This document shows positions 1 through 8,904 of a stretch of 64,000 nt of DNA, piece after piece. The stretch covers positions 124,001 through 188,000 of the forward strand of contig NZ_JAJUWS010000001.1 of assembly GCF_021390475.1 (NCBI RefSeq), given 5' to 3'. This DNA comes from Streptomyces sp. ST2-7A. GTDB lineage: Bacteria > Actinomycetota > Actinomycetes > Streptomycetales > Streptomycetaceae. The notes under the pieces are model-generated. The model did not search any database, was not told where the DNA came from, and was given only the letters and a program-made list of their open reading frames with translations. Each line of letters begins with the position of its first letter. Position 1 is the stretch's first letter. The translations under genes and the position numbers were made by a program.

Positions 1-41
1 CCCGGGGCCTGCGGGGCGTGGTCACCGCCCGGCCGGCACGG

Positions 42-392
42 TCACCACAGGACGGCGATGAAGATGTTCGCGATGGTCAGCAGACCGACCGTGCCGAAGA
101 CCGGGGTGGGCACCGCCTCGTCGTCCCGGCGCAGATAGACCAGGGCGGCCACCACGATCAGGATCAGCAGCTTGATGCCGATCTTGATGTGGTTGACCGT
201 GCCGTCGCCCGCCTCCAGCAGACCCACCAGCGCCACGCCGGTGACCAGCATCGTCAGCGCGCCGTGCCACATGCCCGGCAGCATCCGTGCCGTGCCGGCG
301 CCCATCGCCTTCATCTGGAAGAGGAAACCGCCCAGCAGCGCGGCGATGCCGATGATGTGCAGGGCGAGCAGGATGTCCCGGAGAAAGTCCAT
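42..392 (-). CDS. small integral membrane protein, function unknown
   Basis: A 116-residue protein made almost wholly of hydrophobic segments: about residues 5-25, 43-62, 70-88 and 97-115, so about four membrane spans. It begins MDFLRDILLALHIIGIAALL. I chose this start because the longer in-frame extension is Arg/Pro/Ser-rich and would run under the divergent gene that follows. It has no catalytic motif. It diverges from the DsbA-like gene with about 65 bp between the starts, so the two may share a promoter region. I do not recognise the family beyond a conserved-looking actinobacterial membrane protein. Confidence 0.75.
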   Translation of the reverse strand: MDFLRDILLALHIIGIAALLGGFLFQMKAMGAGTARMLPGMWHGALTMLVTGVALVGLLEAGDGTVNHIKIGIKLLILIVVAALVYLRRDDEAVPTPVFGTVGLLTIANIFIAVLW

Positions 393-456
393 GCCGGGAG
401 GGTATCCGTCCCCCGTTCGGGGGTACACGGCGCGGTCCCGCACACTGGATGGCGTG

Positions 457-1221
457 ATGTTCACCGGCAGGAACTCCCGCAGGAACCAATCCCTCGTCGT
501 CATCGTGCTGGCGACCCTCGTGGTCGGGGCGATGGTGATCAGCGGCATGGCCGGCCTCTTCGCCGGCGCCGGCGGCTCCTCCGAGCCGACCGTGCCGACC
601 GACGCGGCCGAGGGGACGAACGGTGCCGGGGAGGGTGCCGTGGCGCCCCTCCCCGAGGACCATCCCGTGCACACGCTCGCCCGGCGCGACGCCGACGATC
701 CGATGGCGATCGGCGACCCGGACGCCCCGATCGTGATGCTGATGTACGCCGATTTCCAGTGCGCGGTGTGCGGGCGCTGGACGCGGGAGGTCGAACCGAC
801 GCTGATCGGGGAATACGTGGACGCCGGTGACCTGCGCATCGAGTTCCGCAACTTCCCGATCCACGGCCCCGAGTCCGACCTCGCCGCGCGTGGTGCCCGG
901 GCCGCCGGCGAGCAGGACCGCTTCCGCGAGTTCTACGAGGCCGTGTACGCGGTGGACGCCCACCGCGACAGCGGCCGGTTCACCGAGGAGGGCGTGGTGG
1001 AACTGGCCCGGGAGGCCGGCGTGCCGGACCTCGACCGGTTCGTCGCCGACCTGGACCGCGAGGAGATCGTGGAGGCCGTGGCCCGGGACGCCGACGAGGC
1101 CACCATGCTGGGGGTCACGGTGCCGCCGTCCTTCCTGATCAACGGGCACGCCGTCGTCGGGGCCCAGCCGGTGGAGACCTTCCGCGACACCATCGACCCG
1201 CTGCTCGCCGCCGCCGAGTGA
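457..1221 (+). CDS. membrane-anchored DsbA-like thioredoxin-fold protein
   Basis: A 254-residue protein with an N-terminal signal anchor (about residues 10-33, LVVIVLATLVVGAMVISGMA) and then a Gly/Glu-rich linker. The DsbA-like thioredoxin domain starts near residue 85 (GDPDAPIVMLMYADFQCAVCGRW). The redox motif is CAVC rather than the usual CPxC. The cis-proline region is seen as TVPPSFLINGHAVVGAQP near the C-terminus. The family forms or isomerises disulfides of proteins outside the membrane. A GTG three bases upstream is an alternative start. It lies alone, followed after about 260 bp by a DoxX gene, a pairing that would suit thiol-redox work. Confidence 0.85.
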   Translation: MFTGRNSRRNQSLVVIVLATLVVGAMVISGMAGLFAGAGGSSEPTVPTDAAEGTNGAGEGAVAPLPEDHPVHTLARRDADDPMAIGDPDAPIVMLMYADFQCAVCGRWTREVEPTLIGEYVDAGDLRIEFRNFPIHGPESDLAARGARAAGEQDRFREFYEAVYAVDAHRDSGRFTEEGVVELAREAGVPDLDRFVADLDREEIVEAVARDADEATMLGVTVPPSFLINGHAVVGAQPVETFRDTIDPLLAAAE

Positions 1222-1483
1222 GCGCCGGGCCGACGCCGGCCACCGGCCCGGCCGTCACCCCATCCGCCGCCACTGTCCGTCGCCCCGGCCCCCGGCGCGC
1301 CGTCGCCGGTTCGCCGGTTGATCGGATCCATACGAAGAACGCCGATCGGGGGCCCGCGTACCCGCCGTCCGCGCCCCCGCCCGTGGCACACTGACCGCCC
1401 GACCGCCGGTGGGACCGGCCCCCACCGGCCGTCCCGCCCCGGCCACCCGTTGTCGAATCCCGACCCGGCCCGAGGAGCGTGTC

Positions 1484-2017
1484 ATGGCGGCGACCGGACG
1501 GACGATCACCCAACCCGGTGGCGGCGACCCGGACGGCTCCCCGCCACCGGTCTCCCGCTGGGCCCTGCTGCCGCTGCGGCTCTTCCTCGGCCTGACCTTC
1601 CTGTACGCGGGGATCGACAAGTACACCTCATGGGGCCCCTTCAGCGCGGCCATGGACCAGCGGGCCATCGAGACGATGCTGGAGTTCGGCCGTGACCGGG
1701 CCGCCCTCCCGTGGATGGTGGACCTGGTGCTGGCCAACCCGGGGCCGTTCGGCCACGCCGTCGCCGTCGCCGAGATCGCCGTCGGCGCCGGCGTGCTGCT
1801 GGGCGTGCTGACCCGCCTCGCGGCGCTGGGCGGCGCGCTGCTGTCGCTCTCCTTCTGGCTGACCGTGAGCTGGTCCACCGACCCCTACTACTTCGGGCCG
1901 GACCTGCCGTACCTGTTCGGGTTCCTCACCCTGGTGCTGGCCGGGGCCGGGGCGCACTCCGTGGACGCGCGCCGCACCGCGCGCCACCGCCGCACCGGCA
2001 GCAAGCTGTACGGCTGA
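1484..2017 (+). CDS. DoxX family membrane protein
   Basis: A 177-residue protein. After about 25 polar residues it has four hydrophobic segments: about 27-45 (LLPLRLFLGLTFLYAGIDK), 78-100, 105-125 and 133-155. The motif R-x-x-x-G-x-x-F-x-x-x-G-x-x-K in the first segment is typical of DoxX/DoxD membrane subunits, which have been linked to thiol and quinol redox chemistry. I chose the start at 1484 because a purine-rich ribosome site (GAGGAG) lies about 8 bases upstream, and the longer reading frame begins with Pro/Arg-rich sequence. It probably acts with, or next to, the DsbA-like protein upstream, but nothing in the sequence proves that. Confidence 0.8.
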   Translation: MAATGRTITQPGGGDPDGSPPPVSRWALLPLRLFLGLTFLYAGIDKYTSWGPFSAAMDQRAIETMLEFGRDRAALPWMVDLVLANPGPFGHAVAVAEIAVGAGVLLGVLTRLAALGGALLSLSFWLTVSWSTDPYYFGPDLPYLFGFLTLVLAGAGAHSVDARRTARHRRTGSKLYG

Positions 2018-2514
2018 GCCGCGCGCGACACCACCCGGGCCGCCCCGCCCGGGGGTCGTCCGACCGCGCGGCGGCGCCCCCGGGGGCACCGGACGACCCG
2101 GCGGCCTTCCCGACCGGGTTCCGGGACCGACCGGGGCCCGCCGTCCCGGGTCCCCGCCCGCTCCGTCGGCCGCGCGAGCCCGCGCCCCGGCCCTTCGCCG
2201 CCCGGCTCCCGGCACCCGGCACCCGGGGTTTTCCGTCCGAACTTCCCCGGGTGAGGAGGTTCGCGGACCCCACCCGCCCCTACGCTGCTGTTCCGAACGG
2301 CCGTCCCGACCCGGTGGAACGGCCGTCCGAGTGGTGATCGGGGCTCCGTCGCCCCGGATCGACCCCGCTCGGACGCGACCGGGTCGGGGGTCGACGGCGC
2401 CCGGCCGGATCGGCACGATCCGGGTTCCGGGGGCCGGACCCGCCCGGGGGGAGGGAAAGGGCGGTGAGCGGTCCCCGCCGGTGGCTGCCGGCCCGGGACC
2501 ACGGGGTCCCGGGG
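2018..2514. other. non-coding gap between convergent genes
   Basis: About 500 bases of very GC-rich sequence between the DoxX gene and the Crp/Fnr gene, which converge. Near its left end, 2053-2062 and 2090-2099 form a perfect 10-bp stem enclosing a second small hairpin. This could end transcription of the DoxX gene, but it lacks a T-run. I see no gene in the rest; frames that stay open have Arg/Pro-rich shadow composition. Confidence 0.4.
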
Positions 2515-3366
2515 TCAACGCGACCGCGGGGCCCCCGGGGGGCGGGCGGTCGCGGACGGTGGTCGGCACCGGTGGGAGGCCGGGTCGGCCGCCGCCCGCA
2601 ACCGCTCCGGGTCGTGGACCACCCATTCCCGGTAGCCGGTGGACACCACACCCTCCTCCCGGAGCACCCGCACGGCGCGTTGCAACCCCGCGTCGGAGAT
2701 CCCGGCGAGGGCCGCCATGTCCCGCTGGGCGAGGGGGAACGCCAGGCGCAGGCCGCCGCGCGCGTCCCGCACCCCGTGGGCCAGGATCAGGGAGTGCAGG
2801 GTGCGGGCCAGCCGCAGTCGGGCCGGACCGACCCCGGTCTCCACCCGGTCGCGCACGGCGTCCCTGAGCCTGCCGGTGACCACCCGTTGCAGCGTCTCCG
2901 CGACCTCGGGTCGCTCGCGCAGGAAGCCGCGGAAGGTGTCCGCCCGAATCATCCGTCCGACGGCCTTCCCGGCCGATCGCACGGTCGCCGAACGCGGTTC
3001 GCCGTCCAGCGCGGCCAACTCCCCCAGCACGTCGCCGGGTCCGCGCACCGCCAACAGCGCCTCGCCACCCTCCGCCAGACTCCTGCGCACCGTCACGAAC
3101 CCGGAGAGCAGCAGGATCACCCGGGTGTCCCCGGCGCCCTCGACCATCAGCAGCGTGTTCGGCGGGAAGGACACGCGCGTCCCCATCTCCCGCAGCTCCG
3201 CGCCGACCCGCGGCGGGAGCCGCCCCAGCAGGCTGCGCGACGGCCAACCCGGGGGTTCCGCGTGACGCGGCGCACCCGCCGTGCGGGGACCCGGGCGACG
3301 CGCGCCGGGGCCCGGCCCGGGACCCGCCCGGCTCCGTCGCCGATCGTCGTGTTCCGTCGTGCTCAT
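2515..3366 (-). CDS. Crp/Fnr family transcriptional regulator
   Basis: A 283-residue protein. Residues about 55-165 form a cyclic-nucleotide-type beta barrel (LLGRLPPRVGAELREMG, then GDVLGELAALDGEPRSATV). Residues about 200-260 form the Crp winged helix (FPLAQRDMAALAGISDAGLQRAVRVLREEGVV). The phosphate-binding cassette keeps the GE-LA core, so it may bind a nucleotide, but the ligand cannot be read from sequence. There is no Fnr-type Cys cluster. The start at 3366 follows a GGGGGTGG ribosome site. It diverges from the H-type lectin gene across a 350-bp gap and might control it. Both ends are low-complexity Arg/Pro-rich tails. Confidence 0.85.
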   Translation of the reverse strand: MSTTEHDDRRRSRAGPGPGPGARRPGPRTAGAPRHAEPPGWPSRSLLGRLPPRVGAELREMGTRVSFPPNTLLMVEGAGDTRVILLLSGFVTVRRSLAEGGEALLAVRGPGDVLGELAALDGEPRSATVRSAGKAVGRMIRADTFRGFLRERPEVAETLQRVVTGRLRDAVRDRVETGVGPARLRLARTLHSLILAHGVRDARGGLRLAFPLAQRDMAALAGISDAGLQRAVRVLREEGVVSTGYREWVVHDPERLRAAADPASHRCRPPSATARPPGAPRSR

Positions 3367-3716
3367 GGGCCCACCCCCGTGCCTGACGTTCCGTCGGGAG
3401 CGTAACGCGCGGGGCACGCCCCGGGGAGCGTTCCGGAGGATTTCCCTCCGTTCCGCCCGTACCGACCCGTACCCCGCCGGGGCCCCACCCCGCACCGGGG
3501 CGTGCGCCGGGGCGGGACGACCGGACCTCACCGCGGTCGCCCTTCACCCCTCCGGGGGAGAGCCGCATGGGCCGTCCGGTCGGCGGACAACCATCGATCG
3601 GCACGGTCGACCGGCCGTACCGATCCCCCGGACCGACACGCCGGGCCGACGTCCCCGGCCCTCACGGCGAACCGACGCGTCGGGCGTACCGGGAACGCGT
3701 GAAAAGGACGGACACC
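3367..3716. promoter_or_regulatory. divergent intergenic region, regulator / lectin
   Basis: 350 bases separating the divergent starts of the Crp/Fnr gene and the lectin gene. It must hold both promoters. I see no convincing Crp-type palindrome or consensus -10 box; only the lectin ribosome site (GAAAAGGACGG, ending near 3713) is clear. Confidence 0.4.
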
Positions 3717-4019
3717 ATGGCCATGATCCAAACCGGCAGGGTGGAACTCTCCTCCAACCAGCCGCTGGAAACCCGTGGCGGCAACACCTCCACCTTCACC
3801 CGGGTCACCTTCCCCACCCCCTTCCCCGAGAACGCGGAGGTTGTGGTGCTGCCGCTGACCCAAACCTTCAACGGCCCCGAGACCCCCGGCATCCGCGTCC
3901 ACGGCGTGAACCGGGAGGGCTTCCTCATCCGCCTCAACGAGGTCAACGTCAACCCGAACGTCCGCAGCGACGGCCAACACGTGACCGAGACGATCGGCTG
4001 GCTCGCCACGACCGTCTGA
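3717..4019 (+). CDS. stand-alone H-type lectin domain protein
   Basis: A 100-residue protein that is essentially one H-type lectin domain (the fold of snail agglutinin and discoidin C-terminal domains). It shows the pattern F-T-R-V-T-F-P-x-P-F near residues 28-37, then NAEVVVLPLTQTFNGPETPG, and a closing strand ending TIGWLATTV. Family members bind N-acetylgalactosamine-type sugars. There is no signal peptide, so export is uncertain. The start at 3717 has a strong ribosome site (AAAAGGACGG). A 15-bp terminator hairpin follows. The gene is single and flanked by a divergent Crp/Fnr regulator. Confidence 0.85.
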   Translation: MAMIQTGRVELSSNQPLETRGGNTSTFTRVTFPTPFPENAEVVVLPLTQTFNGPETPGIRVHGVNREGFLIRLNEVNVNPNVRSDGQHVTETIGWLATTV

Positions 4020-4029
4020 CCCCGGCCCC

Positions 4030-4069
4030 GGGCCCCTCCACCGCGCCCACCGGGGCGGTGGAGGGGCCC
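4030..4069. terminator. bidirectional terminator hairpin
   Basis: A 15-bp perfect GC stem (4030-4044 pairing with 4055-4069, 10-base loop) lies directly after the lectin stop and before the end of the convergent small membrane protein gene. No T-run follows, as is common in Streptomyces. Confidence 0.7.
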
Positions 4070-4084
4070 GGCGTTCCCGCTCCC

Positions 4085-4390
4085 TCAGCCGGGCGGACGG
4101 GACGACCGGGGCCTTCGCGAACGCACCCGGTGGGTGGTGGCCGCGACCACGCCGGTGAGCAGCAACAACGCGGGCAGCGCGACGAACAGCATCGACAGCG
4201 GCACCGGCGAGCGGCCCGCCACCCGGCCGGCCACCCCGGCGGCCAGCGCCAACAGCCCGAGGCCGAAGAGCAGCCGGGAGGGCTCGAACCGCCGCCCCGA
4301 CGACCGGCGGTCCGGCTCCCGGTCCCCGCGCCGTTCCGGTACGGGGGGCGCGAAGGCGTCGCCGTCGGCGCCGTTCCACGACGTGCTCAT
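4085..4390 (-). CDS. small two-span membrane protein downstream of PspC gene
   Basis: A 101-residue protein with a polar, Arg-rich first 37 residues and then two hydrophobic segments (about 39-57 LLFGLGLLALAAGVAG and 63-85 VPLSMLFVALPALLLLTGVVAA). Its ATG overlaps the stop of the upstream PspC gene by four bases (4387-4390, ATGA), so the two are translationally coupled and should be co-expressed. Function unknown; the coupling suggests a role with the PspC-domain protein at the membrane. Confidence 0.8.
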   Translation of the reverse strand: MSTSWNGADGDAFAPPVPERRGDREPDRRSSGRRFEPSRLLFGLGLLALAAGVAGRVAGRSPVPLSMLFVALPALLLLTGVVAATTHRVRSRRPRSSRPPG

Positions 4391-6306
4391 CCGTTCACCT
4401 CCACGCGCCCCGGGGCTCCCGCCGCCACGAACACCGGGCCGGCGTCGTCCCCGGCGTCGTCCCCGGCGTCCTCGTTCCTCGCGGTGCCGGTACCCCGCGC
4501 CGCGACCCCGGCGGCCTCGGCCGGTTCGTCGTTCCCCGGGGTGTCCTCCCCTGCGCCGCCGGCCCCCTCCGTGTCCTCGTCGACCCCACCGGCCCCGTCG
4601 GTGTCCCCGTCGGGCACCGCCTGCCGCTCCACCGCCACGAGCCCCACACTCGTGTCCAGCGTCAGGTCGATGGTGCCCACCGGCGTCACCCCGTCCGCCG
4701 GCCGCAGCGTCTCGTCCAGGACCAGCCGCAGACCACCGGTCGCGACCATCGGGGGAGCCGAAGCACCGCCGGGTACCGACCCCCTGCTCTCCGTGTAGTG
4801 GTAACCCCCCGCCCCGATCCGCGCGGAGAGCCGCACCACCGCGTCGTGCGGCACGATCACCAGCAGCCGCCCGGCCCCCAACGAGGCGGAGGTGGCCACC
4901 TCCCGGCCCTCCGCGAGGTCGAGCCCCGACAGGTCCAGGGTCGCCCGCCCGGTGCCCGCTTCGTACGAGGGCGCCAGTTGCGCCGCCGCGACCGGCGACC
5001 AGGACTCGTCCCGCCACTCGGTCTCGATCCCGCGCGGCAGCACCGAGGCCCCCAGCAGCAGCACGGCCGTCATGGTCGCCGCGATGACGGTGCCCGCCCC
5101 CAATCGCCCGACGAAGGCGCCCACCACCATGCCGATCCCGAAGACCGCCAGCGCGGCGGCGAACCCGTACGTCAGGGCCGGCCCCAGCGCCACCGTCTGC
5201 CAGACCGCGCCCGTGACCAGCACGGCGGCGGTGATCGCCGCGAGCAGCACCGGCCCGCCGAGCCAGAACCCCCGGGAGCGGCCGGGGCCGCACCCCGCGC
5301 CGGGTGTCGGTGCGAGCGGGGTCCCTTCCCCGCCGTAGGCCCCGCTCACCGGCGTCCCCGTGTACGGCGACCACCCGGACCCACCGCCCGCCGACCAGGC
5401 GGGGGCCGCCCCGTATCCGGCGGGGGCCGACCCGTATCCGGCGGGGGCCGCGACCGGCTCCCGCGCCGGGGGCCCGGCCGGGGCCGACGCCGGTGGGTCG
5501 GTCGGCTTGCGCATGTTCACCCGACCGCCGCCCGACCCGGCGCCGGCCGTCGCGGGGGCGGCGCCCTTCGGCCCCCACAGGTACTCCCCACCACCGGACG
5601 ACCACGGCGCGCACGGCCCGGTAGGGCTCCGCCACCACGACGGTCCCGCCGGCGCGGGCGGCGGCTGGGCCTCCGGCGGGGCCGTCGCCACCGTCTGCGC
5701 GGTGACCGGGTCCACCGGCGCGCCGTCCCCGGCGGCCCGGTTGCGCCCGCGCTCCTGCGACCAGTGCGCGGCGGCCACCATCGACCCCAGCACCAGCACG
5801 GAGAAGAACTGCAGTCGCGTGGACATCGACGCCAGCAGCAGCCCCAGGCCCACCAGCACGAACAGCAGGGCGGTCAGCCCCGCCCCCTCCACCCGGCCGG
5901 TCAGCAGCCGACGCGCCTCGTTCTCCTCTTCCTCCTCGTACGGCAGCACCAGCCAGGCGATGCCGTACGCGACGAACCCGACACCGCCGATCAGGGAGAG
6001 CACCGCCAGCGGCACCCGGAAGACCACCGGGTCCACGTCGAAGTGACGGCCCAGCCCCCCGCACACCCCGGCCACCACCTTGTGCCGACGGCTGCGGAAC
6101 ATCCGCCGGCCGCGAGCCCCGCCGGCCCGGTCGCCGAGGTCGAACAGACCGCCCCCGGTCCCGGTCCCCGCTCCGGCACCCGCCGCGCCGTCCGGGGCGG
6201 TGCCGGGGCCGCCCGGCGCGTCCGCCGGGTCGGCGGACCCGCCGCCCCCGGTCGCCGCGCCCGACTCCGACGTCTCCGGTCCCCGCGGACCGTTCGGCTG
6301 ACTCAT
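4387..6306 (-). CDS. PspC domain-containing membrane protein with C-terminal adhesin-like region
   Basis: A 639-residue protein. After a Gly/Ala-rich cytoplasmic lead (1-60), residues about 65-125 are a PspC domain (MFRSRRHKVVAGVCGGLGRH, then VVFRVPLAVLSLIGG and AYGIAWLVLPYEEEEE). More membrane spans follow near 140-175. A Pro/Gly linker runs from about 200 to 300 and further hydrophobic segments from about 310 to 410. A beta-rich soluble part (about 440-570) resembles the DUF4097-like or cell-wall-active antibiotic-response domains often fused to PspC. It diverges from a PspC-type histidine kinase with a 124-bp gap, a layout typical of Streptomyces envelope-stress modules. Probable role: sensing or protecting membrane integrity. 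Confidence 0.85.
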   Translation of the reverse strand: MSQPNGPRGPETSESGAATGGGGSADPADAPGGPGTAPDGAAGAGAGTGTGGGLFDLGDRAGGARGRRMFRSRRHKVVAGVCGGLGRHFDVDPVVFRVPLAVLSLIGGVGFVAYGIAWLVLPYEEEEENEARRLLTGRVEGAGLTALLFVLVGLGLLLASMSTRLQFFSVLVLGSMVAAAHWSQERGRNRAAGDGAPVDPVTAQTVATAPPEAQPPPAPAGPSWWRSPTGPCAPWSSGGGEYLWGPKGAAPATAGAGSGGGRVNMRKPTDPPASAPAGPPAREPVAAPAGYGSAPAGYGAAPAWSAGGGSGWSPYTGTPVSGAYGGEGTPLAPTPGAGCGPGRSRGFWLGGPVLLAAITAAVLVTGAVWQTVALGPALTYGFAAALAVFGIGMVVGAFVGRLGAGTVIAATMTAVLLLGASVLPRGIETEWRDESWSPVAAAQLAPSYEAGTGRATLDLSGLDLAEGREVATSASLGAGRLLVIVPHDAVVRLSARIGAGGYHYTESRGSVPGGASAPPMVATGGLRLVLDETLRPADGVTPVGTIDLTLDTSVGLVAVERQAVPDGDTDGAGGVDEDTEGAGGAGEDTPGNDEPAEAAGVAARGTGTARNEDAGDDAGDDAGPVFVAAGAPGRVEVNG

Positions 6307-6430
6307 GCGGTCCATCGTGCCCGGGCCCCACCCCTCCCCACCATCCGGGACCGCCCCCGGGCGTCCCCCATCCCCGGATCGGGGAACGTCCCTGATGCCC
6401 CCGGGGACAACGACATGTGACGATCGGGTC

Positions 6431-7792
6431 ATGACCACCGCCGCGCCCGCCGCCGGAACGGGCCCCGACACCGACGAGGCGCCGCTGCGCAAGCTCTACC
6501 GCAGCGCGGAGGGCCGCTGGGTGGGCGGCGTCGCCCAGGGACTCGCCGGGCACCTGGCACTGCCGGTCTCCTGGGTGCGCGGCGCGTTCCTGGCGATGTT
6601 CCTGGCCAGCGGCCTGGGAATGCTGGTCTACGGAGTCTTCTGGTTCGTCGTACCGCTGGGCACCTCCTCCGTGCGGCCCGCCCGACCGGCCGAGGCGCGC
6701 AATCCCTGGGCCCCGCCCGGCGCCGGCCCGGACACCGAGCGCGAGGGCCGGCGCGGCGCCGCCCGCCGCAACCGGGGCCTGGCCCTGGTGGTGCTCGGCA
6801 TCGGCCTCGTCGCGCTGTGGAACAGCCTGGAGCACCAGGTCGGCATCGGCCACGTCTGGCCGCTGTTCCTGATCGGCATCGGCGCCGCCGTGGTGTGGCG
6901 GCAGGCCGACAACAGCCGCCGCGCCCACTGGGCCGAGGTCACCCGTCGCAGCGGATGGCTGCCGGTGGCCCGCAGCGCGGCCGGCGTGCTGCTGGTGGTC
7001 GTCGGCGTGCTGCTGTTCGTGGTGGTGCAGGGCGCCAGCGAGGACCTCAGCCGCATCCTGCAGGCGGCGCTGGCCGTGCTCGTCGGCATCGCGCTGCTCG
7101 CCGGACCGTTCCTGGTGCGGGTGGTGCAGGACCTCTCCGAGGAACGCACCATGCGCATCCGCGCCCAGGAACGCGCCGAGGTCGCCGCCCACATCCACGA
7201 CTCCGTCCTGCACACCCTGACCCTCATCCAGCGCAACGCGGAGAACCCCCGCGAGGTCGCCCGCCTGGCCCGCGCCCAGGAACGCGACCTGCGGGCCTGG
7301 CTGTACAAGTCCTCCGAACGGGCCGCCTCCGGCGCGGCCGGCGACAAGGCCGACGCGGGCGAGGCGGAGGCCGCGCCGAGCACCTTCGCCGAGGCGGTGC
7401 GCGCCACCGTCGCCGAGGTGGAGGACGACCACGGCGTGCCCATCGAGGTGGTGTGCGTCGGCGACTGTCCCGTGGACGAGGGACTCTCGGCGCAACTCCA
7501 GGCGGCCCGCGAGGCGATGGTCAACGCCGCCAAGTACGGTGGCGAGGGCGGTCCCGTGCAGGTGTTCGCGGAGGTCGAGGGGCGTACCGTCTTCGTATCG
7601 GTGCGCGACCGGGGCCCCGGCTTCGACCTCGACGCGGTCCCCGGGGACCGCATGGGGGTGCGGGAGTCCATCATCGGCCGGATGCAGCGCCACGGCGGCA
7701 GCGCCCGGGTGCGCACCGCGCCCGGCGAGGGCACCGAGGTGGTGCTGACGATGGAGCGCGACGGGCAGGACCAGGGGCAGCGGGCCGAATGA
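6431..7792 (+). CDS. PspC-type sensor histidine kinase
   Basis: A 453-residue two-component sensor. Residues about 18-75 are a PspC domain (YRSAEGRWVGGVAQGLAGHL, then YGVFWFVVPLG). Membrane spans follow near 115-130, 138-152, 180-200 and 210-230. The HisKA_3 dimerisation helix carries the phospho-acceptor His in AAHIHDSVLHTL (about 255). A HATPase_c domain closes the protein, with N box EAMVNAAKYGG near 360 and G box RDRGPGFDL near 395. It probably phosphorylates the LuxR regulator whose gene starts 22 bp downstream. The start at 6431 gives the natural PspC N-terminus; its ribosome site is weak. Confidence 0.9.
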   Translation: MTTAAPAAGTGPDTDEAPLRKLYRSAEGRWVGGVAQGLAGHLALPVSWVRGAFLAMFLASGLGMLVYGVFWFVVPLGTSSVRPARPAEARNPWAPPGAGPDTEREGRRGAARRNRGLALVVLGIGLVALWNSLEHQVGIGHVWPLFLIGIGAAVVWRQADNSRRAHWAEVTRRSGWLPVARSAAGVLLVVVGVLLFVVVQGASEDLSRILQAALAVLVGIALLAGPFLVRVVQDLSEERTMRIRAQERAEVAAHIHDSVLHTLTLIQRNAENPREVARLARAQERDLRAWLYKSSERAASGAAGDKADAGEAEAAPSTFAEAVRATVAEVEDDHGVPIEVVCVGDCPVDEGLSAQLQAAREAMVNAAKYGGEGGPVQVFAEVEGRTVFVSVRDRGPGFDLDAVPGDRMGVRESIIGRMQRHGGSARVRTAPGEGTEVVLTMERDGQDQGQRAE

Positions 7793-7814
7793 GGCGGGAA
7801 GCGGAGGCACGACG

Positions 7815-8552
7815 GTGAACAGCGGGCAGGGAACCACCGGCAACGGCGGGAACGGCGGTTCCGGAGGGAACGGCGACGGCGGGGGGCCGGCCGGGCGGGT
7901 CCGGGTGGTGCTGGTGGACGACCACCGGATGTTCCGGGCCGGCGTGCAGGCCGAGATCGGCCGCACCGACGAGACCGGGGTGGAGGTCGTCGGCGAGGCC
8001 GGGGACGTGGACCAGGCGATCACCGTCATCAAGGCCACCCGGCCCGACGTGGTGCTGCTGGACGTGCACCTGCCCGGCGGCGGCGGCGTGGAGGTGCTGC
8101 GGCGCTCGGCGTCCCTGATGGCGGCGGCCGACCGGCCGGTGCGGTTCCTGGCGCTGTCGGTGTCGGACGCGGCCGAGGACGTCATCGGCGTCATCCGGGG
8201 CGGCGCCCGGGGCTACGTCACCAAGACCATCACCGGCGACGACCTGGTCGCGGCGATCTTCCAGGTCGCCGACGGGGACGCCGTGTTCTCCCCGCGCCTG
8301 GCCGGCTTCGTGCTGGACGCCTTCGCCTCCAGCGACGCCACCCCCGTGGACGAGGACCTGGACCGGCTGACCCAGCGCGAGCGCGAGGTGCTGCGGCTGA
8401 TCGCGCGCGGCTACGCGTACAAGGAGGTCGGCAAGGAGCTGTTCATCTCGGTGAAGACGGTCGAGTCGCACGTCTCGGCGGTGCTGCGCAAGTTGCAGCT
8501 GTCCAACCGGCACGAGCTGACCCGCTGGGCCACCGCCCGCCGCCTGATCTGA
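7815..8552 (+). CDS. LuxR-family (NarL type) response regulator
   Basis: A 245-residue protein. After a Gly/Asn-rich 27-residue lead comes a receiver domain: acidic pair VDDHRMF near 36-42, phospho-acceptor Asp in VLLDVHLPGGGG near 79, and Lys in YVTKTI near 137. The C-terminal LuxR helix-turn-helix is LTQREREVLRLIARGYAYKE. It is the likely partner of the upstream histidine kinase (22-bp gap, GTG start with GCGGAGG upstream). Its targets probably include the divergent PspC operon; that is inference from context. Confidence 0.92.
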   Translation: MNSGQGTTGNGGNGGSGGNGDGGGPAGRVRVVLVDDHRMFRAGVQAEIGRTDETGVEVVGEAGDVDQAITVIKATRPDVVLLDVHLPGGGGVEVLRRSASLMAAADRPVRFLALSVSDAAEDVIGVIRGGARGYVTKTITGDDLVAAIFQVADGDAVFSPRLAGFVLDAFASSDATPVDEDLDRLTQREREVLRLIARGYAYKEVGKELFISVKTVESHVSAVLRKLQLSNRHELTRWATARRLI

Positions 8553-8904
8553 GTCGGGGCGCGGGACCGGGCCGGGCCGGGTTACGGGCGGCTCGGCCCG
8601 CGATCCCGTCCGGGCCCGGCACGGAGCGCGGCCCGTGGGGGCACCCGGGGCTCGGGAGGGGGGATACGGGCCGGCGCACGAGCGGGTCCCCGGCTGTGAT
8701 TCGGCACGGGCCGGGCGGCGCCCCGTCCGGGTGGACGGCCGACGGCGGGGGCCGGGACGGACCGCCCGGGGCACGGGGTACGGCCGGCATCGCGAAGAAC
8801 GCGCCAACTCCCTTGCCCTACCCGTGAATTCCACGCCTCTTCGCTCCTCTCCCGGGACGGTGTGCGCCTAGGGTGGGCGCCTCATCCGACCGAACGGGAG
8901 AACC
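8553..8904. other. non-coding gap
   Basis: About 350 bases of GC-rich sequence between the response regulator and the methyltransferase gene. The last 100 bases are less GC-rich and should contain the methyltransferase promoter, but no consensus boxes stand out. No gene seen. Confidence 0.4.
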
